From: Cinnamomum chago
Lineage: Eukaryota > Streptophyta > Magnoliopsida > Laurales > Lauraceae
Assembly: GCA_038049695.1 (NCBI GenBank)
Contig: CP142452.1
Coordinates: forward strand, 94,805,501 to 94,869,500
Direction of reading: 5' to 3'
Length of the DNA: 64,000 bases
Shown: piece after piece, positions 31,643 through 43,800 of the stretch
Layout of the letters: each line of letters opens with the position of its first letter
Position numbering within the stretch: position 1 is the first letter of the stretch
Translations under genes and position numbers: made by a program
The notes under the pieces: generated by a model
What the model was told of the DNA's origin: nothing
Database searches by the model: none
What the model saw: only the letters and a program-made list of their open reading frames with translations

Positions 31643-34600
31643 ATGGTGTTTGGATCGCATCATCATCAACTGCTGCTCAAGGCAAACAGAGCTCGTATAT
31701 GGTCTGGGGCCTTCCTCCTCTGCATCTTCTTCTTCTTTGCCACCCCAAAAATTCCTCACTCTCCCAAACACCATCTTTTCGCTGATATGCGCAATTTCTT
31801 CGGTATCTCTCTCTTTCTCTCTCCCCCTTTTCCTTGTTTTGTTTTTCTTCTTCTACCGATGATGATGATGATAATGATGATTCTTCTTATTCTCTCAGGT
31901 GTGCCCAATACCTTGAATGTGATCACGAATTTTCCTCTTCTAGTTGTTGGGGTTCTGGGTCTTGTACTCTGCCTTCATGGAAACCATTTCGGCATCAGGT
32001 GTGTTTGCATTTTCATCTTTTGTAATATTTGTGGCATCTGGGTTTGCTCTTTTTTCGTTTATTTTTATGGGTGTTGCTGTTTGTAATATTCACTGCAGTC
32101 TACGAGGAGAGATTTGGGGTTGGGTTTTATTTTATGCTGCAATGGCTGGGGCAGCTTTTGGGTCTGCTTATTACCATTTGAAGCCAGATGATGCTCGGGT
32201 TCTCTGGGACCGATTGCCGGTGAATTTTTCTTTTTACTACCATCTATTCAATTTATATAGTTTTTGTTTCATGTTATTTGATTGGTTTTGCATGGTTGAG
32301 TGAGGTTGGTGTGCCAAAGTTTTTGATATGGTTGGAGATTCTGTGGATTAGATGATTTTAATCAGTTGTTTGTACTGTAGGTTTGGAATGTGTGGAAATT
32401 ATTATTAGGAAATTAAAATATATGTTGGATGCTGTATTTATTTATTTATTTATTTGTAAACTTAACTGCCTCCATTTCCAGGGTTGTGATTTGGAGTGGT
32501 AACTCATTAAACTTTTGTACCGAGAGAGAGAGAGAGACAGAAAAATAATGTGGTTTTACGTTTTTATTCCATAAAAATCCAAAATGAGTTGCTGACAATG
32601 AGTCCTTCCAAAAATTCCAAATGGCAGCAAATTTGGATTTGTGGTACATTGTGATTTTTCCTGCACAATGGACACCTTTAAGTGACTGTTTGTTTGCATT
32701 AGAATACATAGGAATTCATGGTTAAATGAGCACCACGTTAGGATTATTAAAGAGGTGAAGTTTGAATGATATGAGTTGAGGGGTGAAGGATGTAAGGTAG
32801 CAATGTAGACACCGCCTGGACTCAAAGCCACATTTATTGAGGTGTCATGTTATATTTGAAGTGTCATAAATTTGTTGTGGTGAGACAAACCCACATTTAT
32901 GCATGATTTACATTACTATATAAAATACACCTCTTTAATAGAATTCAAATTATAATTAGGATACAGTCACATTAGCCACATTGTGATTTGAATTCACACA
33001 AATATTAGGATACAGGTTATTATTTTGTTTTTCATAGAAATTTTGACATTGTCTAATAATCATGGGTTTTTTTTTTTTTTGTTGTCATCTATCTTTATTA
33101 TGTTGGGTAGTTTTGATGTGATGTTGTTGCCCAATTGATGATAATCAAGATATTACGACTTTTTACCTTTTGCTTCAAGTAGAGAAATAGATTATGATGA
33201 ATCGAGATGTTACTTCTGTAGTTTTGGTGATGAGTTATTAGCAATATACCTAGATCTTATGGTTAGTAGTTATTCTTATTAAAAAATATATAATAATTTT
33301 AATCTTTTTAGATTAAAGAAAATATTATGTGAAGGTTTAAAAATTAACCAAAATTTAATTTAATCTTAAAAGATATAGGAAAATAGTTTAAAATTTTAAA
33401 ACTGGGAGGAAAGTGGTTAATTGAATTGAAAACTTCCACTACCATAATATTTAATAACTAGCTCGACCGCTATGCTTTAAGCACGGGCCGGCATATGCAT
33501 GAATATATATAGTTATAGTAGTAATGAACTAATGATAGGGGTTAAACTTATAAAAACATAATTAGTTCTATAAATTGATTATGATTAAAATTTATTGGTG
33601 TCAATGTTAACAAATTAGAAACTAAAATGTATTAAAACAATGTAAAATCTTATGTAAAATAAGAAATTACAGATAAGGGAGTAAAGAGAAACTATTGAGT
33701 GATTTTTCATTCACCTTTCTTGTGATGCCACACTTGATGGCATAATCTAGCAACAACCGATAACATAAACAAAGAAACCAATACATATCTTTATAATATT
33801 TCTCGTATTTTCACAAAATTCATGTTATTAGAGAAACCCATTTAAGATGGTGTGGGCATGTCCAATGCAAGCTGGTGCCGGTAAGGAAAGGTTAGCTATG
33901 AAGGTTGATCCAAGTGGAAGGGGTGGTCTAAAGAGGACGCGGATGAGGTAGTAAAAATAGATATGAAGAAGTTCAACTTATCTGAGGATTTGTCTTAAGA
34001 GAGATCTAGAATTGAAAAACAGAATTCGTGTAGCCGACCCTAACATAGTTGGAACAAGGCTTTGATGATGATGATGATGATATTTTCACAAAAAAAAATT
34101 CATCGTATTTTTTGTATATTAGATTTCAATAAAAAAACAATCTCAATGAAATAAATTTTATTTGTGTGAATTCAAATTATAAATTCTTACTTGATATATG
34201 AGAATTTGTAGCTGAATTCGATTATGTTAGGTACAAACTAGAGTGCCATGATAGTGTTCTAATTCTGTTTAAAATAAATTAAGAAGGACAAATCAAAAGG
34301 ATTAACTAACATCAGCCAGTCTCACTCACTTTCCGGACTCTGTAAGAGAAAATCACTACCAATTTTGCAATCAAATTGCCCTTGCTTAATTTATATTAAT
34401 AGTTCCAAATAAGGTAGTCAAGGCACAGGGCACGAAGGCCAGATGGAGCTGGAGCTGCAATGCGCATACCTAATTACGTTAAACATGTGCTTAAGAAAAA
34501 TGTAAAAACCTAGTTTTAAAACCCCATATAAGATAAAAACATTGTTGATTTGGTCCATTGCGAACTACAAGGGCCTCTTCACAATTACATGCGTAAAAAA

Positions 34601-36763
34601 TAAACTAACATGCAAATCTATGACGGTCATCAACCATCAACCTTCAAACATGTAAATGCATTATAGCTACAGAAGGAGTGATGCAATTCATTTTTCGAAG
34701 TGATCACTTAATTGCAAGAGGAACCTTTGCAAGCAATGTTGGGAATGAGATGATTTTCAAAAAGGTTTATGAATGTTTGGATAACCTCAGCTATTTATAG
34801 AATTTTCGAACAAGATGTTACATGCTATCCTTTCTGGTGATAGAACCTAACCTAAAGGTATTACCCATCTTTTGGAGATACAATCTGATCTGAGTATATA
34901 TACAAGGATGGCTATTCTAGGACTACAAAATAGTATGATACACTAATGTTTCAATAATCCTCATGAGAATACATACAAGGATGTAAATAATACCCTATTT
35001 AGGCTTTGTCCCTCTTTTAGTTTTCTTTTGTTTTTTTAGATGTCATAGTTTACTTTTTTCATGTCCATTTCTAATGAAATATAAACGCTTTTGTCTATAG
35101 GTTTAGCAGTTTTCATCTAATTGGCATTGCTTGATACAGATAATGATTGCTGTCAATTCACTTTTTTCTTGCCTCATTATTGAAAGAGTGAATGAGAGGA
35201 TTGGAGTAACTTGTTTGGTTTTTCTCCTTATTTTTGTTCTTGTCAGCATCGCATATGAAGGGTTAGCATGCTACCTCCTTTTTATTTCAATTAGTTTTTT
35301 TGTGCCAACCCAAAAGGCTTGGAAAAAGCCTAACTTGATTCTTTGTTGAATATGTTATATTAGCTGGTTGCAGGATTTTCAATGATCTTCGCTTGTGCAT
35401 GATGCTCTACTTTATTCCTTGTGTAGCAATTCCTGTAATGGCGTTTATACTACCACCTAAGTATACTCATTCGACATATTGGTTTTTGGCATCAGGTATT
35501 CTCTCTAAACACCAAATTTAATGGATGTCTCTTTACCAGCAAAAAAAATTATATAAACCCATGAAAAATTCTAAAAAAATTCCTTGGCCTTTATGTTTTG
35601 CTTTGTTTCTATTTGCATTGATACAAGGGATAAAGCTTTTTTAGATGATGATTAGCCAAGGATTTACACATTTTAGCCTATCAATTTTATGCAATTAACA
35701 CACGAGAACTAGTCTCCTAAAACAAGATTTTGAAACCTTATTGATATTATTATTTTCATATTTGAGAAATACGAAACATAAATGCGAAATGTTAATGATT
35801 TCTATGCATGAATTTATGATGTAGATCAAAGTTCAACAAGTGTTGCTTTTGGAATGATCTTCTATTAAGTCTTATTGACCAAAACCTTCCAAAAGGTTTG
35901 GATAACCCTTTTTTATTTGGTTAAGTATATTAGCTATTAATTTCGCTCTTGAGTATATCTTTGACGAGATTTGGTCCAACCTTGTGCATTAGCAAATTGC
36001 ACGGTAAAAAGACAACATGAAGGCTGCTTTATATCTTAATTAATCATTTCCATTTGGAATGGAATTTGTCTTTCCTATAGTTTCAGAAAAGATGTGAGAA
36101 TAAAGAAAAAAAATTTAAGATTAAGAAAAGAGTAAAATTAATATAAAGCCAAAACAAAACTTGTAAAGTGTATTTATATAATTTGCATAAATTACATTAC
36201 GAAAAGCTACTACTTCTACATATCAATGATGTCAATGTCATCTAACCAGGTTACAAATTAATTGTATTTAATAATACAATTATGAAAGATCCTGAAGATA
36301 ATATTGTTGTAGTCCTTTTTTTACTGTTACTGTCTCATTGTCTGAAAACCATATTGTGCTGCAGGGTTCTACCTTTTGGCAAAATTTGAAGCCCTTGCTG
36401 ATAAGAAAATTTATGTTGTAAACCATTACATTATTAGTGGGCATTCCTTGGAGCATTTGTGTTTAGTGATGGTACCTGTGATGTTAACTATAATGCTCTG
36501 GTACAGAAATATCAGAATTCCAAGGTATTTGTACATTTCATTTCAGTACGGTAAAATGAATCTATATTTATTTTGTTTATGTCTTATAGGTGCTTAAGAT
36601 TTGTAGTTTTAGGACTAACAGTGATGTCTCTGCCATGAGAATTACATGTCTAATTGAATGCTAGGCAACATATTATTCATTTCTATTTCTCCCAATCAGA
36701 TGCAACTGCAGATCTGGGGAGCCAATGAATAATGTGGTGAGCTTATATCACAAAGAATATTAA
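31643..36763 (+). CDS. CREST-superfamily membrane protein, alkaline phytoceramidase-like
   Basis: Exons are 31643-31802, 31899-31998, 32099-32219, 35140-35261, 35374-35495 and 36365-36524, all in frame with GT-AG introns. A last exon, 36700-36763, is probable. The six firm exons give 261 residues. The protein resembles the Arabidopsis group annotated as alkaline phytoceramidase (At5g11870 type). CREST hallmarks are visible: FGSAYYHLKPDD (Ser109, His113, Asp117/118), LPPKYTHSTYW, and SGHSLEH with His235 and His239 spaced as HxxxH. These residues are expected to bind the metal in CREST hydrolases. Hydrophobic stretches fit about six or seven membrane helices. Family members hydrolyse lipid amides in ER/Golgi membranes, but activity for this subgroup is inferred only. 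If the last intron is retained, the frame ends at 36597. Intron 3 (2.9 kb) contains an RTE LINE fragment. Confidence 0.82.
32220..35139 (+). other. Intron 3 of the CREST-like gene, repeat-bearing
   Basis: A 2.9-kb intron with donor GTGAAT and acceptor GATACAG. It holds an AG-repeat near 32521, a (TTTA)n run near 32437, a weakly matching inverted pair around 32745 and 32930 (ATTAAAGAGGTG and CACCTCTTTAAT) that may be a decayed MITE, and an RTE LINE 3-prime fragment at 33824-34080. Confidence 0.75.
33824..34080 (+). mobile_element. RTE LINE, 5-prime-truncated 3-prime end
   Basis: About 257 bp of RTE-type LINE tail ends in the (GAT)n-type microsatellite tail typical of plant RTE elements. The phrase GTGTAGCCGACCC just before the tail also occurs in slightly different form at the end of the large LINE at 49120-61977. 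It is flanked by a long target duplication, TATTTTCACAAAATTCAT at 33806-33823, repeated at 34081-34103 with a longer A-run. It is non-coding and cannot move by itself. Confidence 0.8.
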
Positions 36764-39700
36764 ATGAGGGGCCCGATGGACAAGTTGATGCAATTCTCCT
36801 AAAATGAAATCAAGGCTAAATGAGTTAGAAACTTACAGAGATGATTGTTGCCATCATACACATTTTGGTGTCATGCTTGTTTAACCATTCTCTTTGTGGA
36901 CATCAGTTATGTCTCAACTTGTTCCTTGGTATAGTATTGGTTGTGATTCCATAAAAATATTCTTTTTGTAGATCTTGGGAAATGTCTGGTCATATCCCTG
37001 CTCTATCATACCATCATGGGAAATCAGCCTGGGGTTAGAAGGAGCGATTGCCTGGTCCAAATTGTAAAAATATCGTTCCATGTAGCTGTGGGAAGAATCA
37101 CCATATAAAATATTATGTCCTAAACTTTTTTGGGAAACAGTCAACAATCTTCGATGAGTTATGAGGGCTGAAACTAAGCTCCGGCTGTTATTAACCTTGC
37201 TATATCTTTCCTTCCCAAAAGACCATAAAACAACTGCCAGTTGAGTTGTTCAAATGGTTTATCATAACAATCTAACAGAAGTTCAACTTGAAGGTGTTAT
37301 CCCATTCACACCTTTGAAAAAGGAGCAATACTCTCAATACGAGGCTAGGTCAGAACTCAGCACACACCAAAAATAATAAGAATAGAAAATCTAATGTGAA
37401 TAAAAAAAAAAAAAATTCCACGGATGGATCCATTTCCATATTCTTTTATCCTTCAAGTTACTACAATTAAATACATGATTGAGAATAGAAGATGGATGCA
37501 TATATTCTTTCAATTCTACTTCTGTAAGAACTCTTCTAATCTCCAATCAAAGCGTTTAGCTATTCTTTATTACTAATATTTATGCCCTTAAAATGTATTA
37601 TCCTTCGAAATGCCCAATCTGACCAAACAGTCAGGCAAAGTGTTTGCTACTCTGGGAACAGCTGAAGTTAAGAAAGAGACTAAACATTCTTCATATCTCA
37701 TTGAAAATGAAAAAGACTTCATGGAGGCTTAGCTTGTCTTCACCCCCAAGCAATGCTTTCTAGTCCCATCCCCTTTCTTAGGATTACCTTCTGTTTATCA
37801 TATCTGATAGAACTGTGTTGTGCTGAAGGCCCTTAGTTACCTGATGAGCTGTTTTAAAACTTTATCTTCTTTTTCACGAGCAACCAAGATCTGTTGAGTG
37901 TGGACCTCATTATGCCAGATCACCTCAGTAACTTTGTCACTAATTTTTCAAGTTCAAGTTTGTCATTCCACAAGGATCTTTAAAATCTTTCTCCAAGTTA
38001 AGTCTGATTATGATGAACAAAATGAAAATTTTATTGGCAAAACTTAGCATAGAGCAATACAGTATATTTTCAATGTACCATATGCTTTCCTATATAACTG
38101 AAGCTCCTTTAAAATCCATGTCACTCAAAATTGAACAAGAAGACCTGAACATGACATTGGGTCCAGTAGAGTACAGCCTACCCTGTCCACGTGGTATTTC
38201 TGTCTACCCTTTGTTCTTGTCTTATGTTGCAGGGATTTTTGACAGGAGGAGCAGAGAGCTGAAAGAATGCAAGGGAAGATGATGAGAGATTAGGGCATCG
38301 GTAGTATATGTGGTCAACTATTGCTGAAGGATTAAAAAAGAAGAAGAGGTTGGTAGTATATGGTGCCCTTTCTTGCTGAAGGAAAAAAAAAAGGTGGACA
38401 AAGACATTATTTGTTCTCAATTCTTGGTAGAATGGTACACTCAAAGTAGTCGGAAACCAATACATCACAATCCTTGAATCAATTTTAAGACCTCACCATT
38501 AAGAGAATGGATCCATCACGTCCCCTGCCCCAGGGAATGGGGAAGAGTTCATTTTATCAAATACGTTTCAATCATTGTAGTCCCTTTTTTTTTTTTTTTC
38601 GTTCATTTCCATATTATCTCGATTATGTTATTGAACCTGACATGTTAATTGGGATTTACACTGGAGCTTCCTTCTGCTTTTCTGATTTTATTCTGTTTTA
38701 CATAGCACGGTGTTTCCAACTATGCGGGTTACAACAAAAACAAAAACAAAGAGTCAAGGCTCCACTATTTTTATTTAAGTTGTAGTCCATAGAGTTGGTA
38801 TTTCAGCCATCTGATATATATACTCTTCTATTCTGCTTATTTTATGAAAACCATGAATCAAATGTGCAACTGAGATAGGCCATAGCCCATCGGTTTGAAC
38901 CACCACCAGCTAATGACCTGATAGCAGGCCAAACTATGTAGTTTGGACTTAACAGGCTAGTCTATAGGCAAGTGAATAAATGCAATAGAAATTTGGTTAC
39001 TATCCAAAAACTCAAGCCAGGAAGGTAGGCTGAAACTAAGAACCGGTATGGATGTAAAGAAAATGATTAGCCGAGAATCACTAACTGTATGGAGAAATGA
39101 AATGTAGGGGTAAGTAATTGCCTTGTATAGAAATATTGTTTTTCATACACACACAATCACTGTTGGTGATTCTTTTTCTTTTTTTTTAACTGTTCTCTGA
39201 ATTTGAATGGAGAAATTTGTTTTAAAAATTTTCTTCAATACTCGCAGTCTAAGAGTATAAAATCAACAGTCCATATTTGCATCTCCTTCAAAACTCTCTT
39301 GCAGTCCACTAACCTGGAGAATATTTTCAATATTTAATATTTTATCCTCTACCAGACTACTTTTTTGAAAATTTTAAGATAAATGTATTCTTTAATATGC
39401 AGCCATGAAACTGCATTTCAAGCATGCTGAACTGCGTATATCTAAGCCCTGAAAACAGTGTTTTCTTTTTTTGGGTAGCCGAGCCAAGGGGTACCAAGAG
39501 AGCCCACAACTGGGCAACCCCCTAAGCTTGGTTTGTTACAAACTTCTCTGAAACCACACCAAACCCTGGAAACTCAAGTCAGGTGTGCACTCCAAAGATG
39601 ACCCATTTGGTGACTATCGCTATCAATGGTTCAGTTCAACCTGCTAGCCCGTCCCAGACTCCCACCAGTCCCAATGCAGGTTCTGGACTAATTTTTGGGG

Positions 39701-40890
39701 CCCAATTGATTGATATTTTAGAATCCATTTTGCAATCAATTGGGATGGGGCATTATCAAACAGCCCTGAACCCACTCCGAAATCCATCACCCTCTCAATT
39801 TCACCATGCTTAGATTGGATCCCTTGATTGTAATTGCATTCTCAACATCAAAATAGGCACTCTGAACCTAACATTTAGCCTGATCTTTCATTTTTGGGCT
39901 GTTCCTTAAGAAAGTAAAAATAAAAAACTTGTACGTTCCATGGTGTACAAACCCTTGCAAGAAATTTACACTGAAACTGGGTAGAGGTAAAGTTGACCAG
40001 ACCTTGTCCCTCATCTAAGTCTAGTATAGCGACAGTAAAGTTGTGCATGGGGCAACCTAGATTCTCCAGAGGTGGAGCTCGCTAAGCCCTTGCAGGAGGC
40101 AGGACCCCAGACAATTGTTTTAGAGCTCTACACACCCATCAAGCCGTCCACTCAAGTGAGGTGGTTCCAAGTCAGACTTAATATGCCATCAGAGTTGGAC
40201 CGACCAACCGATCTAATATGATTTCTATTCTTTTAAGTTCAAGTTTCAGGGTCTAAAGCTTTCTCTGATTCACCGTCATGTTCCCCAAGTAAGAAAAGAT
40301 GGAAGGCTGGATGCCTACCACAGCTTTATATGCAACACAATTTAGTGGTCATTACTGAATTTTAATCAAACGAGTACGGATTATTATGATTATTAAAAAG
40401 CGAAATAATACAGACTACAAATCAGTGCTCTTTGCATCTTTTGTTTATAAAATTCGATAATTCTCTTGCTGTGCCACCATAAAGGCCTTTGGACTGAGAA
40501 AGGATGGCAAGATGAGTTCTCCCAAGTTCTGTTTTCAAACGTTGGGGAGGGGAAAAAGAGGCCTCCCAACTTCCGCGGTTTTATCCTATTTGAGACGAAG
40601 GAAACCGTTCCAATAACGAGCAAAAGGAAAAAAAAAATTTGCCATTTCCTTTCAGAGGAAAGACATTCTAGTTACTCCACTTGGTGAGAATTCCCCTATT
40701 TTCCTTCGCCCTCACTTTCTACTCCGTCAAACACCACCTAAATCTGTTGACATGCAAGTAATAGCCGCACAAGGATGATTCATGCATTCTTATGCACAAG
40801 CAAATCAAGTTCACAACGAGCACGACTGCCCAATGTAACTGCAACATCGAGGTCAACTTTCAATGCTTGCCTGAGTCACCATAACGCAAA
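36764..40890. other. Intergenic region between two convergent genes
   Basis: The CREST-like gene ends on the left and the beta-galactosidase gene, on the minus strand, ends on the right, so the two converge here. No gene is recognised in between. It contains poly(T) near 38587-38600 and a stretch near 39476-39540 with repeat-like composition, but no bounded element. The 3-prime UTRs of both genes must lie at its edges. Confidence 0.5.
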
Positions 40891-43800
40891 TTACTCTTTA
40901 AGCGATCCTCGATGGTCTCCATTTTGATGAGATTTTACGGGACATGTAAAGTCTGGCCCATCAACGAAATTAACAAGAAGATCAGGATTCGAAGCCTCTA
41001 GCTCTAATATCACCTATTAGGACAGTAGGAAAAGAGAAACAGTTAATTCAACAAAACAAAGATACTTCAATAAAATTTGGGTGCAACAAGTTAGATATGC
41101 TGAAAATTTGTAACAGAGAGCAGATTTCAATTGTTCCAACTCCTAACAAAATTCCACTACACATCAAATGGGACTATAAACATGCTGGCATTAAGATCTT
41201 AGAAAAATTATGTAAGACATCCATAATAAATAGTTATAAAAAGCGTTCTATATTAAAGGAAAATCACAAAATATTAAAGAATATATCTTCAAAGAAAAAG
41301 ACGCATGCATTCCAAAAGTACATAAATCATACCAAACGACCAAATGATTAGATCATTATTTTCTTTCTGACTGCTCTGTTGGTGACTAGCACAGCACCTT
41401 CTAAAGAGTGGAGTGTATTCTCAGACACGAAAGAAGAGCGAACAAATTCCCAATTCAAAGAAAACATACTCAAAACTTTCGTTGCTACCCTTTCTACATG
41501 CATGATCAAAGAAAATCCTTTGCCCAGTCACCAAGTCCAGTCACCTTGGAAAGAGTAAACAATTGACACTCCAAGGTTCATAATGTTAAAAGGGAAGTGT
41601 CAAAATAATATACAGGTAAACCAACAGGTATACGGCATTGTAGTAATCAAGGTCAGTGGTCAACGGTCAGCACTCAACAGAAAAACATGCAACTTTATAC
41701 GGTGAATAGACCACCATTTCAGCAGACACGATAGTTTGTATTATTAATTTGCAATCCAATTATTAAGATTTATTTATTTTCTTTTTTCCTTTTCTTTCTC
41801 TCTTTTTTTTTTATGAAAACTTTTATTGCACTAGAAAAACAAACAAAACAAGCACAAATGATTCTGGAAAATTGCTTACCAGAAAACAAACCCCAACAGC
41901 AGAACCTAAGACAAAACACATACCAAAGACAGAAAAATCACATTTGACTAAAGGAGCACCTGCCTCCTTAACCACCAATGGGCTATCATAAATTATCTTA
42001 CTTCGAAGGTTCTGAAGTTCCCTCAGCCCTTACCTTTTTGCCTTCTTTTCAATATTTCTCAGCATCATGTTCTTTTATTAAGAAATTCCTCCGCAAACAA
42101 CAGCAAACCAGTCATTATTTTTTATACTCCCACCTCATTACCCATCTTAATCAGCTGCTCCTCTATCCTGTCTTAATCAGATGCCACATCACTTAGAACC
42201 TCATCAACATTATCATTAGTATCCTGATTAACATCTCAACAGAAACTTGGATCTGCCACCTTACCTTCTCATTGTGTTTAGTATTCACTTCCAACCATTA
42301 AAAATTAGCATATCCATCAGATTTGTCCATGGCAGACCATCAGTATGTTCACCTGCTCAGTCTGTACATATACCAGATTAAGGAACACACCATTTCCTTA
42401 CCAGCCACAGAAAAACCCCAAAACTTAGCAATATAAGAAATCTTCTTGACACTACAAAAAGCTGCCTGATTTTTTGCATGATTCTCATCAGATAAGCCCC
42501 TAACTGCTGAAGTAGTAGATGTATTAGTAGCTTTCCCAGTTGCAACATCATCCACATCATTTAAATTTGACTAACATCTGCCCCCGTCAGGTTTCAAAAC
42601 AGTAAATTGATTCAAATTGGAAACAGATAATGAGAGAGCACTGCAAACATCAATTTGACAGATAGGTTGGCCCTTCTCATTGGGCAGAAAGACCATCATG
42701 AACGCCTATTGCAGGTGGGCCCTGATCATTAGCACTCGATAGAGTACCGTAATCACCATTTAAAGCAACTGATGGGCTCCAATGAAATTCATCAAAATTG
42801 GCCCACTATTTGTATGCAACAAAGGGTAAAATATCATTAAGAGGAATGTAAGACTAGAGTCATTTGTACCAGCACCACTTCTACAGTAGGCCCAAATGTT
42901 AGGGCAACTAAAAGAGCCCCAATGAGCTCGGTTTCTGCATTCAAACCTAACAGAAGCACATCACAAATACGAACATCTTAGTATGCTGAAGCCCATTCAT
43001 ACCATCCTCATAGGCATCATATGAAAACTAAGTGAAGGAGATTCATCCACATCAAGATTTGAATTCAAAATGGCACCACTATCTGACTGAATGGAATCAC
43101 TGGCTACCAGAAAACTCACTAGATTTCTGATGATGACCCTCTGTGCCTGCAGTCTTATTTGGCTTACTTCTGCAAACCTCCACCATCTTCAGTCTTCTCT
43201 TGCATCTCAAACAAAATAACATCAATCTGTACAAGCAATGCACATGTGACAGGACAACTTATGTAATGAAACACAAAAGAAATTTCAGTGTGTTTAAGAA
43301 TGGAGAGGAATACCCTCCAATCTCAACCAAACCGGCAGGAAAGGCCTGAATATCTGTCCACAGATCAATATGCTGAATGGGGGCAAGATCAAATCAAACC
43401 ATCATTTGCAATAGCCTGAGCTTCTCTCTGTGCGAGGATTCAGCTGCATCTGTAAATAAATTAGAAGCTTAATTTCCACCCAAAAATCAGAACTACACCT
43501 CTCTAATCCAGTGCTGATGCTGCTTTTAGAAACAGTGCTAGAAAAAGTATTTTATATTAGTCTCTTCAAATCACTTGCGTTGGGCGACTCTACCTTCACT
43601 ATCCTACCATTACCAACTATCTCCACCCAAGACTCCTCTTCACAGCAAAGTCTCCACCCAAGCACTCCACTTCACAGCAAAGTCTCCCATTCTCCAAAAT
43701 CATAACCCGGTGTATTTCTTGCACCACTTACTCTAGCCCCATATTCGTCTGCCTATACAAGTTCGAAGGACCATACCAAGCCAAGCCATCTGAACCTTAA

